DNA of 64,000 nucleotides from Cyclobacteriaceae bacterium (GCA_020436085.1 JAGQYM010000019.1:1-64000), one strand, 5' to 3'. Numbered from the stretch's first letter, positions 34,601 to 43,904 are shown. Notes: a model not told the origin generated them from the sequence alone. Made by a program: numbers and translations.

Positions 34601-35629
34601 TCAGCCACCAATGGTCGACATCGACTCGGATACACCAACACCCGTGCCACGATTCTTCTCTGCCTCAAAACCATCTTTGGCCCGGTTGGAAAATGCCTGT
34701 GTAAGCGCTTGTCTGATTTGTTCATCAGTCTGACCCGTTCTCATGAGGTCGCGGATGTTGAGCACACCGTTATCATAAAGACAGGTTTTCAATGTGCCCT
34801 GTGCCGTTACCCGAATGCGGTTACAGGTTCCGCAGAAGGTACGGCTAAATGCGGCAATCACACCGATTGAACCCAGGTGGCCATTGATGCGATAGTTGTA
34901 TGAGGTGGAGTTAGCTTCGTCTTTGAGTTTATCAATATTCGGATAAGTCAACTTGATGTAGTCCATGATCTTCCGATAGGTCCAGGTGAGTACAGGATAA
35001 TGACTGCCCTCCCCGTTAAATGGCATTTCTTCAATAAACCGAACATCGATGTTTTTGTCCCGCGTGAGTTCAACCAGAGGAAGTATATCGTCAATATTTT
35101 TTCCTTCCATTACTACCGCATTTATCTTCACTTTGAAGCCGGCTTTTGTAAGAAGGTTAAGGGTATCCATCACATTGTCAAATTCATCTCTGCGTGTAAT
35201 GGTTTTGAATCGCTCACGATCCAATGTATCCAGACTTAAGTTCACAGACTTTACTCCTGCCTCTTTCAATTGACCAACGTAAGGAGCTGTCAACACACCA
35301 TTAGTTGTCAAATGAACATCGGTGATGCCGTCAATCCCGCTCACTTGATTAACCAGATCCATAAAGTCTTTCCTTACAAAAGGCTCGCCACCAGTAAACC
35401 TCACTTTTGAAACACCAAGTGGCGCAAGAATTGACATTAGCCTGGTGATCTCCTCAAATGAAAGCAGTTCCTTTTTGGGCAGATATCGAATCCCTTCTTC
35501 AGGCATACAATAAAAGCAACGCAGATTACAACGATCTGTAACCGCAAGCCTGACGTAACTTATTTCTCTACCGTGATTATCAACTAACATCGCAGCACTT
35601 TGCTTTCTAACCATTCTTTGCCTGTCCAT
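34601..35629 (-). CDS. moaA: GTP 3',8-cyclase (MoaA)
   Basis: This is the first enzyme of molybdenum cofactor synthesis: a radical SAM enzyme that converts GTP to 3',8-cH2-GTP. The 342-residue product has the radical-SAM cluster Cys34-x3-Cys38-x2-Cys41, the SAM-binding FTGGEP motif, and a second cluster in FCGTCNR plus a downstream Cys (TLKTCLYDNG) that holds the substrate. The C-terminus ends in Gly-Gly, needed for catalysis. An internal Met at residue 14 is an alternative start. It is divergent from moaD-moaE. Confidence 0.97.
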   Translation of the reverse strand: MDRQRMVRKQSAAMLVDNHGREISYVRLAVTDRCNLRCFYCMPEEGIRYLPKKELLSFEEITRLMSILAPLGVSKVRFTGGEPFVRKDFMDLVNQVSGIDGITDVHLTTNGVLTAPYVGQLKEAGVKSVNLSLDTLDRERFKTITRRDEFDNVMDTLNLLTKAGFKVKINAVVMEGKNIDDILPLVELTRDKNIDVRFIEEMPFNGEGSHYPVLTWTYRKIMDYIKLTYPNIDKLKDEANSTSYNYRINGHLGSIGVIAAFSRTFCGTCNRIRVTAQGTLKTCLYDNGVLNIRDLMRTGQTDEQIRQALTQAFSNRAKDGFEAEKNRGTGVGVSESMSTIGG

Positions 35630-35792
35630 GTTGTCCGACAGACATCATTTCAACTTTGATTTCTTCAAATTCGATCCTTTACCCGATCAATAATGGAACA
35701 TTTTGATCACTTTCTGAGTATTGGTATCACTAATCGTAGATAAAAATAAGAAATTCGGCACGTTTTGAGCCGCAAATGGTAAACCTGCAACG

Positions 35793-36032
35793 ATGAAGTG
35801 TACGATAAAAGCTTTTGGAATCACTAAAGACATCCTGGGTGGCAGAGAGGTGAATTTTGAAATGGACGGGAATAAAGTGGGAGATCTGAGGAATGCTTTG
35901 CATGGCAGATTCCCCGAAATCAAATCACTGAACTCTCTTTTTATTGCCGTAAACAACAACTACGCAGATGACAGCCACTTGTTAAATGAAACGGATGAAA
36001 TCGCACTAATTCCTCCAGTCAGTGGGGGCTAA
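35793..36032 (+). CDS. moaD: Molybdopterin synthase sulfur-carrier subunit (MoaD)
   Basis: The 79-residue ubiquitin-like protein ends in PPVSGG. The C-terminal Gly-Gly becomes the thiocarboxylate that gives sulfur to molybdopterin. The sequence MKCTIKAFGITKDILGG and the LLNETDEIALIPPVSGG ending are typical. It is 99 bp upstream of moaE on the same strand, the usual pairing. The activating enzyme MoeB is not in the window. Confidence 0.94.
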   Translation: MKCTIKAFGITKDILGGREVNFEMDGNKVGDLRNALHGRFPEIKSLNSLFIAVNNNYADDSHLLNETDEIALIPPVSGG

Positions 36033-36131
36033 AACAGGTAACAGATTTACCAACAAATATCATTTGAACTCTTAGCGTCAAGTGGTATATTCATTCATCA
36101 ATTCTTTGTTTCACGCCAACCTTTTATAGCC

Positions 36132-36563
36132 ATGATTAAAATCACTGAGAAAGCCATCGATGTACAGAAAGTCATCGACACGGCCTCCAGCTTAGGTGCG
36201 GGGGCCGTTAATGTTTTTATCGGAACCGTGAGAAATACTGCCCACCAAAAAAATGTGGTTTGGTTGGAATACGAGGCCTACGAGGCCATGGCCGTTGCCG
36301 AAATCAGAAAAGTGATAGATGAGGCTGCAGCCAAGTGGGGTTTATTGGGCTGGGCGGTAAGTCACAGAATAGGCACATTGAAACCAGGTGAAGTAGCCGT
36401 AGTAGTGGCAGTGTCTGCTCCACACAGAAAAGAGTCCTTTGATGCATGCCAATACATCATTGACAATGTGAAGGCGAAGGCTCCTATCTGGAAAAAAGAA
36501 GTATTTGAAGATGGAGAGGAATGGGTGGACGCACGCCCTATGGCAACTGCTCACGACAACTGA
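36132..36563 (+). CDS. moaE: Molybdopterin synthase catalytic subunit (MoaE)
   Basis: The 143-residue protein forms the heterotetramer with MoaD that converts cPMP to molybdopterin. Visible marks are GAVNVFIGTVRNTAHQKNVVWLEYEAYEAMA, the His-Arg of SHRIGTLKPGEVAVVVAVSAPHRKESFDAC and the catalytic Lys block KAKAPIWKKE. Length is as expected. It converges with a small membrane-protein gene 7 bp downstream. Confidence 0.95.
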   Translation: MIKITEKAIDVQKVIDTASSLGAGAVNVFIGTVRNTAHQKNVVWLEYEAYEAMAVAEIRKVIDEAAAKWGLLGWAVSHRIGTLKPGEVAVVVAVSAPHRKESFDACQYIIDNVKAKAPIWKKEVFEDGEEWVDARPMATAHDN

Positions 36564-36570
36564 TTCGCAT

Positions 36571-36723
36571 CTAAGAAATCTTCAGACTGATTAGAATTGT
36601 CCCATGACCATAATTCCCATGGTGACAACGGCCAACGCTATAACAAATCCGATCGCAAACACAATCGCCAAATCCCTGTTGATGTGGTTGACATGTCCGG
36701 GTGCTTTGTGTACTGTATTCATA
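36571..36723 (-). CDS. Small single-helix membrane protein (50 aa)
   Basis: From the ATG at 36723 the frame encodes a polar His/Asn-containing N-terminus (MNTVHKAPGHVNHINRD) and one long hydrophobic segment (LAIVFAIGFVIALAVVTMGI and onwards) reaching nearly to the C-terminus. A GGAGG sequence lies 7 bases before the start, unusual in this phylum where such sites are rarely used. No homology is recognised. It converges on moaE. Confidence 0.5.
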   Translation of the reverse strand, partial: YEYSTQSTRTCQPHQQGFGDCVCDRICYSVGRCHHGNYGHGTILISLKIS

Positions 36724-37031
36724 ATTACCTCCAACTATTAAACTATGCATAAAGCTAAAAAGTGCTTAGAGCAATTGCTTTTACTTTTTGCTCAACAGGG
36801 TTGAGATGTACTTTTTTTCTTTTGTTTTTTGATAGATGACACTTCATCAAAATTGGATCACTCGGCAGGTTGATTGCGTCATGTTCTGAAACTTAGACAC
36901 TTAGCAACTTTGGGTAAAAGTTATTCATCTAACCTTTGTTCAACTTTGCCAAACACGAGTTAGGCATTGTGAAACACTGACCGCCTTGTAAGATTTTGTG
37001 AGGTTGGGGAATTTTATAATCAAAAATTCAA
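36724..37031. other. Intergenic region, AT-rich, no gene recognised
   Basis: These 308 bases lie between the small membrane gene and mobA. No ORF is credible. It holds a short perfect hairpin, CTCAAC-agg-GTTGAG at 36791-36805 with a T-rich stretch a few bases later on the plus strand, and a weak TTTTGAT/ATCAAAA inverted repeat at 36827-36852. Either could be a weak plus-strand terminator. The promoter of the small gene should also lie here. Confidence 0.4.
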
Positions 37032-37637
37032 CTACACATTGTAGCCTCTCCGATCATCGGGTGTATTAATATTCTGAAGCTTGTGTGCACCTGGAGAAGG
37101 AAGAATTTTGACGTCAGAAATACTTAAGAAATGACGCGGGCTCAAATGCCCTTGGCTTACAAATGCCCGCAGCTCGTCAGCGGCTTTTTTTTCCCAAATG
37201 GTTAACAGAGGTTCCGGTTTTTCACCGGTAGAATCAAAAAAGCAGGTCGCAAGTCTGGACTTGTCGCGACCTGCAATTAACATTTTGATAATTTCAGCAT
37301 CAATGGCAGGCATGTCAATAGGCAGAGAGAGCCATGCGATGTCCTTTTTAAATTGAAATGCACTAAGAATTCCGTTGAGGGGCGTGGCAAAATCAAATTG
37401 ATCGCGGATTGGGTTTTTGAACTCTTCCAAATCGGCATTTCGTCCAATTGAAGAAAAGACTTCTGCACAAAATGTATCAAGCAACTTAAAGACATGATCT
37501 TTTTGCGGAAGATCATGAAACACGATTGACGCCTTATCGCGCCCCATTCGCGAACTTTTGCCTCCGGCCAACACCAACCCGTAGATGTCCGCCTGTTTGT
37601 CCAATTTATTTTCTTTTAAAGTCTTTCTTCCCGCCAC
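37032..37637 (-). CDS. mobA: Molybdenum cofactor guanylyltransferase (MobA-like)
   Basis: The product shows the NTP-transferase motif YGLVLAGGKSSRMGRDKASIVFHD, with the GTP loop and the Lys that contacts phosphate, and LSLPIDMPAID as the metal-binding Asp segment. Relatives attach GMP to molybdopterin to make MGD. The start shown is GTG within the end of moaC. A TTG at 37604, just after the moaC stop, would give 190 residues and keep the whole domain. Either start implies coupling to moaC. Confidence 0.88.
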   Translation of the reverse strand: MAGRKTLKENKLDKQADIYGLVLAGGKSSRMGRDKASIVFHDLPQKDHVFKLLDTFCAEVFSSIGRNADLEEFKNPIRDQFDFATPLNGILSAFQFKKDIAWLSLPIDMPAIDAEIIKMLIAGRDKSRLATCFFDSTGEKPEPLLTIWEKKAADELRAFVSQGHLSPRHFLSISDVKILPSPGAHKLQNINTPDDRRGYNV

Positions 37638-38082
37638 TCTTCTCCATCAACCTGACTTGCTCGATCGTGATGTCGTGAGACATGGCCTTGCACATGTCAT
37701 AAATGGTAAGTGCCGCCACCGAAGCAGCAGTCAACGCTTCCATCTCCACTCCCGTTTTCGCGCTGATGGTTGTGGTGGCGTTAATAAATACTTTCTCTTT
37801 TTTCAACTCGATAGACACCTGACAGTCTTCCAAACCTATGGGATGGCAGAGTGGAATCAATGTAGATGTTTGTTTGGCCCCCATCACGCCAGCAATGATG
37901 GCAGTTTGAAACACGGGGCCTTTTTTGGTTATGATATCATCGCCCTTGAGCAAGGACGCAATCTTCTTTCCAACATGAACAATGGCTTGAGCGCTTGCGA
38001 CTCTTTTGGTTGTCTTCTTTGCAGACACATCAACCATACTTGGGTTACCTGCCTTATCTAAGTGACTGAGTTTGGAAGCCAT
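37606..38082 (-). CDS. moaC: Cyclic pyranopterin monophosphate synthase (MoaC)
   Basis: The 158-residue enzyme rearranges 3',8-cH2-GTP to cPMP. Diagnostic blocks are SHLDKAGNPSMVDVSAKKTTKRVA, GVMGAKQTSTLIPLCHPIGL and TGVEMEALTAASVAALTIYDMCKA. It is divergent from moeA, with 44 bp between starts, and overlaps mobA at its 3' end. Confidence 0.97.
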   Translation of the reverse strand: MASKLSHLDKAGNPSMVDVSAKKTTKRVASAQAIVHVGKKIASLLKGDDIITKKGPVFQTAIIAGVMGAKQTSTLIPLCHPIGLEDCQVSIELKKEKVFINATTTISAKTGVEMEALTAASVAALTIYDMCKAMSHDITIEQVRLMEKSGGKKDFKRK

Positions 38083-38126
38083 AATTAGTAACTTTACCTG
38101 TGTAGTTTCAAATTTATAAATATTCT

Positions 38127-39317
38127 ATGGTTAGCGTTTCAGAGGCCTCCACGATTGTCAATGCCCATCTTTATGATCCATCTACTGAAAAAGTTGATGT
38201 GGCGGACTGTGGCGACAGGATACTTGCCGAGGACATACACGCAGACCGCGACTTCCCTCCTTTTAATCGTGTGGCCATGGATGGAATTGCAATTCAGCAC
38301 GCAAAATTCAACGCAGGTAAGACCACCTTTGCCATTCAGGAAACAGCTGCGGCTGGCGAGCCTCAAAAGAGCTTGAAAAGTGATGAAAACTGTATTGAGG
38401 TGATGACTGGCGCCCCATTACCAACAAACACCGACACGGTGATCCGATATGAGGACATTGAAATAAAAAATGGCATTGCTGCAATACGTGAATCCGCAAT
38501 CGAAAAAGGACAGAATATTCATCCGCAAGGCCAAGACGCAAAGAAGGGAGAAGTGATCTTAACGAAAGGCACCAGGGTCTCACCTGCCGAGGTAGCATTA
38601 ATTGCTGCAGTAGGAAAATCTCAGATTGAAGTAAAAAAACTACCAAGAGTCGCCATCGTTTCAACCGGAAATGAATTGGTCGATGTCAATGAAGCTCCAA
38701 AGCCCCACCAAATCAGAAGATCAAACAGCTACGCACTACAATCTGCTTTTAATCGACATGGTTGCACAAGCACACGGTTCCATTTGCAAGATGATAAAGA
38801 TGAAATCACTAACGGCTTGACGAAAATCATCGAACAACATGATGTGATTGTCTTGTCCGGAGGTGTGTCGAAAGGAAAGTTCGACTACGTGCCAGACGCG
38901 TTGAATACGCTGGGCATCGAAAAACATTTTCATAAAGTGCGCCAGAGGCCGGGAAAACCATTTTGGTTTGGAAGCAGGGGTAATAAAACAGTTTTTGCTC
39001 TACCTGGCAATCCGGTTTCTACCTTCATGTGCTTTTACAGGTATATCGAACCATGGCTATTTAACAGCTTGGGTCTGTCAGCTCCTGAACAAAAAGCACT
39101 GCTGGATGCTAACTTTGAGTTTAAGGATGATAACCTCACGTATTTTCTTCAGGTTACGCTTAAAAACATTGACGGCAAGTTAGTCGCAACACCAATACCC
39201 GGTGGTGGGTCGGGAGATTTTGCTAACCTGAAAGAGGTGAGCGCCTTTATGGAATTACAGGAAGGAAGAAAAATATTCAAGAAAGGTGAGACCTACCCTG
39301 TTTATTCTTTTCGATGA
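38127..39317 (+). CDS. moeA: Molybdopterin molybdotransferase (MoeA)
   Basis: The 396-residue protein inserts molybdate into adenylylated molybdopterin. Domain order is as in E. coli MoeA: an N-terminal domain with FPPFNRVAMDGIAI, a beta-rich domain with VMTGAPLPTNTDTVIRYEDIE, a MogA-like domain with VSTGNELVD and LSGGVSKGKFDYVPDAL, a substrate loop KVRQRPGKPFWFG, and a C-terminal beta domain. A separate MogA is not seen nearby. Its stop overlaps the glycerate kinase start as ATGA. Confidence 0.97.
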   Translation: MVSVSEASTIVNAHLYDPSTEKVDVADCGDRILAEDIHADRDFPPFNRVAMDGIAIQHAKFNAGKTTFAIQETAAAGEPQKSLKSDENCIEVMTGAPLPTNTDTVIRYEDIEIKNGIAAIRESAIEKGQNIHPQGQDAKKGEVILTKGTRVSPAEVALIAAVGKSQIEVKKLPRVAIVSTGNELVDVNEAPKPHQIRRSNSYALQSAFNRHGCTSTRFHLQDDKDEITNGLTKIIEQHDVIVLSGGVSKGKFDYVPDALNTLGIEKHFHKVRQRPGKPFWFGSRGNKTVFALPGNPVSTFMCFYRYIEPWLFNSLGLSAPEQKALLDANFEFKDDNLTYFLQVTLKNIDGKLVATPIPGGGSGDFANLKEVSAFMELQEGRKIFKKGETYPVYSFR

Positions 39318-40423
39318 ATATCCTCATCGCACCGGATAAATTCAAAGGCTCCCTTACCGCAAAGGAAGTGTGCGATGCGATCTCAAATGGATTGAATTCC
39401 AAATTTCCTCAAGCGGAAATCATCAATCTTCCCCTCGCAGATGGAGGTGAGGGGACTGCAGAAATTTTGACTTTCTTAAGCAAAGGTCGTATCGTCCCTG
39501 TTCGCGTGAATGATCCCCTTATGAGGACCATTGAGTCGTGGTTTGGTATCTCACCTGACGGAAAAACTGCATTTATTGAAATGGCAACTGCTTCGGGGCT
39601 CCAACTGCTGGCAGCGCACGAACGAGATTGTACGGTCACAACAACATTTGGCACTGGAGAAGTAATCATTCATGCGATGGAGTTCGGTGCCAAAGAAATT
39701 ATCCTCGGGATTGGCGGAAGCGCCACGAATGATGCTGGAATGGGAATGGCACGCGCGATGGGGATTAAAGCTCTGGATGAAAACGGAAAGATTCTTGAAG
39801 GAAGAGGGCGCGACCTCATCGATATCTCCAGCTTCGATTTTTCGTGCAAGCACCCGAGCATTTCGAAAACTCGATTCACGGTGCTCACCGATGTTGGTAA
39901 TCCTCTTCACGGACCTGATGGCGCGGCTCATGTCTACGCTTCGCAAAAAGGTGCCGATGAAAAACAAATCAGAATGCTGGATGACGGCCTAAAAAACTTC
40001 TCACTTGTCGCAGCTCGCAATGGATTTAATTCTGATTTTCCCGGAGCTGGTGCCGCTGGCGGCCTTGGCGCTGGAAGCAGATTTTTTTTGGATGCTAAAA
40101 TTCAAAATGGAATCTCCTTTATCTCAGACTTCACGCAGCTCGAACAAAAAATAAAAGATGCTGACGTTGTTATCACTGGTGAAGGAAAAGTCGACCAGCA
40201 AACATTATCAGGAAAAGTGGTGAAAGGCGTTGCCGACTTTTGCCTAAAGCATAACAAGAAGTTCATTGTGTTTGCGGGCAAGTCTGACCTATCCCTGAAT
40301 GAACTGAACAAGATTGGTGTTCACCAGTTGATCACTCTTTCGGGTGATGGAATCAGCGAATCTGTAGCTATTGCGGAGGCGAGAAGAATACTTTCAGAAA
40401 AAGCTAGTAAAGTTGACTTGTAA
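39314..40423 (+). CDS. Glycerate kinase (GarK/GlxK family)
   Basis: The 369-residue protein begins MNILIAPDKFKGSLTAKEVCDAI, the family hallmark, with LPLADGGEGTAEIL, GIGGSATNDAGMGMARAMGI and ITGEGKVDQQTLSGKV. The family phosphorylates D-glycerate, usually to 2-phosphoglycerate. It overlaps moeA by four bases, so translation is coupled even though the two pathways have no known link; no glyoxylate or glucarate genes are nearby. Confidence 0.95.
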   Translation: MNILIAPDKFKGSLTAKEVCDAISNGLNSKFPQAEIINLPLADGGEGTAEILTFLSKGRIVPVRVNDPLMRTIESWFGISPDGKTAFIEMATASGLQLLAAHERDCTVTTTFGTGEVIIHAMEFGAKEIILGIGGSATNDAGMGMARAMGIKALDENGKILEGRGRDLIDISSFDFSCKHPSISKTRFTVLTDVGNPLHGPDGAAHVYASQKGADEKQIRMLDDGLKNFSLVAARNGFNSDFPGAGAAGGLGAGSRFFLDAKIQNGISFISDFTQLEQKIKDADVVITGEGKVDQQTLSGKVVKGVADFCLKHNKKFIVFAGKSDLSLNELNKIGVHQLITLSGDGISESVAIAEARRILSEKASKVDL

Positions 40424-40450
40424 AAAAGGCTCTGCTGTTCGCAGAGCCTT
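40422..40450 (-). terminator. Intrinsic terminator of the DUF885 gene
   Basis: AAGGCTCTGC and GCAGAGCCTT form a perfect 10-bp stem with a five-base loop. On the minus strand it is followed by a TTTTTT run, right after the DUF885 stop. On the plus strand no T-run follows, though the stem could still stabilise the glycerate kinase mRNA end. Confidence 0.8.
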
Positions 40451-40456
40451 AACTAA

Positions 40457-42241
40457 TCAGCTATTCTTTGAACTTTCAATCCACTGATTGATTTTCTGTT
40501 CAAGTGTTTCCAGTGGAAGTGAACCTGAATCAAGTATTTGACTGTGAAACTTTCTGATGTCAAACTTATCTCCAAGCTCCTTCTCTGCCTTTGCTCTTAG
40601 CTCCAAAATTTTAAGTTGGCCCATCTTATAAGACAATGCCTGGCCTGGCATTCCCATGTATCGCTCGATTTCTGAAATAATATTTTGCTCGCTGGCTGCT
40701 TCATGATCCTTAGAAAACTGAATTGCTTGCTCGCGAGTCCACCCTTGCGAATGCATTCCTGCATCTACAACAAGGCGAATTGCACGATGCATTTCTGATG
40801 ACAGCATTCCAAAATAGAGGTATGGATCTGTGTACAGGCCAAGGTCCTTACCCAATGATTCCGTATACAACGCCCAGCCTTCTGTGTAGGCGCCATAGTT
40901 CAGGTAACGTCTAAAGTCTGGCAGCTCTTTATTCTCAATTTTCAACATGATTTGGTAATGATGTCCTGGAATGGCCTCATGCAAAAACAAATTCTCGGTT
41001 CCTACGATGCTGTAATTCTCAGGCTCTGGTGAGGGGAAATAAAATACACCAGGGCGAGTACCGTCTTCCGAACCAGCGTTATAGTTGGCTGCTGTTGTTC
41101 TCTCACGGAACGCCTCAATTCTTCTCACCTCAAAACCTGCCTTTGGAGCTCTCTCAAAAAGCCTGGTCAGGTTTGGTTTCATTTTGTCATGAATGGCGTT
41201 GTAGTAAGCGATAATATCTTCTCCGTTTTTGAAAGGCCGAAGCTTTAGATCGGTGCGAAGGCTTTCGAGGAATGCTTTCAAGTCTCCTTTGAACCCAACT
41301 TCTTCTTTCACTTTCTCCATCTCCGCAGAAATTCTGTCCACTTCGCTGAGACCTAACTTAAATATTTCATCTGCTGTTTTATCTGTCGTAGTGAAATAGC
41401 GAACGAGGTAATCATAATACTCCTTACCCCCTGGTATACCATCGATACCTGAACTCTCTCTGCAAGCGGGTAAATATTCAACTTCAATGAAATCCCGCAG
41501 ACGCTTGTTTGCCGGAACAACGCTGTTTTCAATCTTGTCCTTGTAAGCAGCCGTCAGCCGGCTTTTATCCTCTTCAGAAAAATCGGCAGGAATATTTTTT
41601 ATTGGAGCGAAATACAACAAGTCTTCAGCAGGGCCGTGATCGAAGTTGGCAAGCTGCGGAATCACTTTCACAGTTAACGCTTTGGGAATCACATAACCGG
41701 ATGCCATACCCTTGCGCATATTCACAATGGCAGTATCGCACCAAGCCACATAACCATCAAGTCTTGACAACCAATTTTCATAATCTTTCACCGTTTTGAA
41801 TGGTTGATTGCCGGTACCGCTACCGAGCTGCGCCACCATCAAAGTGAGAGACCTAATTTGAGAGATTGGCATAAGGTAATCCTTGAACTGCAATCCTTCA
41901 AGACTGCGTTCACATTCGTATGTGAGCAAATCGTAACTCAATTGATCATCTTCCGACAACTTGCTACGGTCGATTGACGCCAAGTGATTTTGATATTTTT
42001 CATAGAATGTTTTTTGTTCCTGACGATAAGCCTCTGTGATCGTATTGGGTAGCCGATCGTTGTAGCGATTATCTCCGGCACTTGTAGCCCGAAGTGGGTT
42101 AAGGCGAAAACTCTCGGAATGATAACTGACCTTAAGGGAATCGAAGGCAGCTTGATTTTTTTGAGCAATTTCTTGGTCAGATGGTCCGCAAGCATAGAGG
42201 AGCATCAAAGCAGGAATAAGGAATGAGAGCGTTTTTTTCAT
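40457..42241 (-). CDS. DUF885 family lipoprotein (putative metallopeptidase)
   Basis: The 594-residue product has a lipobox ending LLYAC (Cys18). The family signature is FLHEAIPGHHYQIML, an HExxGHH-type zinc site, with a probable downstream ligand Glu in AYTEGWALYTESLG. Length matches family members. These are membrane-anchored proteins of uncertain peptidase or carboxypeptidase role in the periplasm. Single gene with its own terminator. Confidence 0.93.
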   Translation of the reverse strand: MKKTLSFLIPALMLLYACGPSDQEIAQKNQAAFDSLKVSYHSESFRLNPLRATSAGDNRYNDRLPNTITEAYRQEQKTFYEKYQNHLASIDRSKLSEDDQLSYDLLTYECERSLEGLQFKDYLMPISQIRSLTLMVAQLGSGTGNQPFKTVKDYENWLSRLDGYVAWCDTAIVNMRKGMASGYVIPKALTVKVIPQLANFDHGPAEDLLYFAPIKNIPADFSEEDKSRLTAAYKDKIENSVVPANKRLRDFIEVEYLPACRESSGIDGIPGGKEYYDYLVRYFTTTDKTADEIFKLGLSEVDRISAEMEKVKEEVGFKGDLKAFLESLRTDLKLRPFKNGEDIIAYYNAIHDKMKPNLTRLFERAPKAGFEVRRIEAFRERTTAANYNAGSEDGTRPGVFYFPSPEPENYSIVGTENLFLHEAIPGHHYQIMLKIENKELPDFRRYLNYGAYTEGWALYTESLGKDLGLYTDPYLYFGMLSSEMHRAIRLVVDAGMHSQGWTREQAIQFSKDHEAASEQNIISEIERYMGMPGQALSYKMGQLKILELRAKAEKELGDKFDIRKFHSQILDSGSLPLETLEQKINQWIESSKNS

Positions 42242-42346
42242 GTTTCTTGAAAATTTTTGAGACTCCGATTTATATAAATTTCCAAGTAAACCGAAGACCT
42301 TTTACACAGACCTTTTAATTACCCTCCAAACCGTTATTTGAACCTG

Positions 42347-42378
42347 TTTGGTTGACCTGCCTGTTACCATTAAATTTG
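42347..42378 (+). promoter_or_regulatory. ffh: Promoter of ffh
   Basis: TTTG (42347-42350), 20 bases, then TAAATTTG (42371-42378) fit the Bacteroidota -33/-7 consensus exactly. The ATG of ffh lies 26 bases after the -7 box. Confidence 0.7.
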
Positions 42379-42403
42379 TGGCCCCTAAAAATCGGAGATA
42401 CGC

Positions 42404-43735
42404 ATGTTTGACAGTTTAAGCTTAAAACTTGAAAAGGCCTTTCAAAACCTTAAAGGCCAGGGAAGAATTACGGAAATCAACGTAGCCAGCACCATCAAGG
42501 AAATTCGAAAAGCTCTGATTGATGCTGACGTTAACTATAAAGTCGCGAAGGAAGTCACTGATGACATCAAGACCAAGGCGATGGGAATGGACGTGCTCAC
42601 GGCAGTCTCCCCGGGCCAGCTGTTGGTAAAAGTGACTAATGATGAGCTCACCGTTTTGATGGGTGGGCAAAGTGAAGACATCAAACTGGAAGGGTCACCG
42701 GCAGTGGTGTTGATAGCCGGATTGCAAGGTTCCGGTAAAACAACTTTCTCAGGAAAACTTGCCAGCTACCTGAAGCGTCAGGGTAAGCAAGTAATGCTCG
42801 CTGCTTGCGACATCTATCGTCCTGCCGCTATCGATCAGTTGAAAGTGCTGGGGGAACAGATTGGCGTGCCTGTTTATGCCGAACCCGAAAATAAGGACGC
42901 AGTGAAAATTGCTAAGGCTGCGATTGATCACGCAAAGAAAAACAGCGCTAACATTCTTATTGTCGATACAGCAGGTCGGTTGGCTGTGGATGAGGAGATG
43001 ATGAATGAAATCGCTGATCTCAAAAACACTTTGAAGCCCTCCGAGACACTATTCGTTGTTGACTCGATGACTGGTCAGGATGCTGTGAATACTGCAAAGA
43101 CATTCAATGATCGTCTGGACTTTAACGGAGTCGTGCTCACAAAACTCGATGGTGACACACGCGGAGGTGCTGCATTATCAATAAGGAAGGTTGTTGATAA
43201 ACCGATCAAGTTCATCAGCTCTGGAGAAAAGATGGAGGCGATCGAGCGATTCTACCCCGATCGTATGGCAGGCAGAATTCTCGGCATGGGTGACGTGGTC
43301 GGTTTGGTTGAAAAAGCTCAGCAAACCTTTGACGAAGAAGAGGCTCGAAGGCTCAATAAAAAGTTTCGTAAGAACCAGTTCGATTTCAATGACTTCCTTT
43401 CTCAGCTTGAGCAGATCAAAAAAATGGGAGACATGAAAAGTTTGCTTGGCATGATACCCGGCATGAGCAAAGCAATGAAGGATGTGGACATTGATGACAA
43501 CTCTTTCAAACCTATTGAGGCGATCATTCGCTCGATGACCAACGAAGAGCGCGAAAACCCGGAACTTATCAACGCAAGTCGAAAAAACAGGATTGCTGTT
43601 GGCAGTGGAAATAGCGTTCAGCAAGTAAACCAACTGTTGAAGCAATTTGACCAGATGCGCAAGATGATGAAGACCATGAACAAGATGGGGGGCGGAAAGA
43701 GAGCCCTTTCGGCTATCAATCCATTTGGCAGGTAG
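42404..43735 (+). CDS. ffh: Signal recognition particle protein Ffh (SRP54)
   Basis: The 443-residue SRP GTPase binds signal sequences and 4.5S RNA and docks with FtsY. Visible marks are an N domain, P-loop GLQGSGKTTFSGKLA, LAACDIYRPAAIDQL, DTAGRL, TKLDGDTRGGAAL, then a Met-rich M domain from about 325 (KKMGDMKSLLGMIPGMSKAMKD; MRKMMKTMNKMGGG). Length and order are normal. Confidence 0.98.
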   Translation: MFDSLSLKLEKAFQNLKGQGRITEINVASTIKEIRKALIDADVNYKVAKEVTDDIKTKAMGMDVLTAVSPGQLLVKVTNDELTVLMGGQSEDIKLEGSPAVVLIAGLQGSGKTTFSGKLASYLKRQGKQVMLAACDIYRPAAIDQLKVLGEQIGVPVYAEPENKDAVKIAKAAIDHAKKNSANILIVDTAGRLAVDEEMMNEIADLKNTLKPSETLFVVDSMTGQDAVNTAKTFNDRLDFNGVVLTKLDGDTRGGAALSIRKVVDKPIKFISSGEKMEAIERFYPDRMAGRILGMGDVVGLVEKAQQTFDEEEARRLNKKFRKNQFDFNDFLSQLEQIKKMGDMKSLLGMIPGMSKAMKDVDIDDNSFKPIEAIIRSMTNEERENPELINASRKNRIAVGSGNSVQQVNQLLKQFDQMRKMMKTMNKMGGGKRALSAINPFGR

Positions 43736-43841
43736 CCGACATTTTTTACAGCCGGCCGCAAAAAGTCAACCGAAAACAGAACCATCGGCCGCAGGTGCCC
43801 GTTAACCATTTTAGTTTACAGGTTATATTAGATTTCATACT

Positions 43842-43870
43842 AAAAAGTGCCCTTGGTCGGGCACTTTTTA
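43842..43870 (+). terminator. Intrinsic terminator downstream of ffh
   Basis: AAAAAGTGCCC and GGGCACTTTTT pair over 11 bp with a six-base loop, and the T-run is part of the stem end. It lies about 107 bases after the ffh stop and 35 before the next ATG. Confidence 0.8.
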
Positions 43871-43904
43871 TTCAACTAGATTTAAACCAACCCAAATAAT
43901 TACT

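Noticed and set aside
36724-37031. Molybdenum cofactor riboswitch upstream of moa genes
   Set aside because: The gap is on the wrong side of mobA/moaC and shows no recognisable Moco aptamer; only short generic hairpins.
39551-39967. 138-residue ORF antisense to the glycerate kinase gene
   Set aside because: Fully covered by a well-supported gene on the other strand; not protein-like.
43178-43645. 155-residue ORF antisense to ffh
   Set aside because: Lies wholly inside ffh, with composition typical of an antisense shadow frame.
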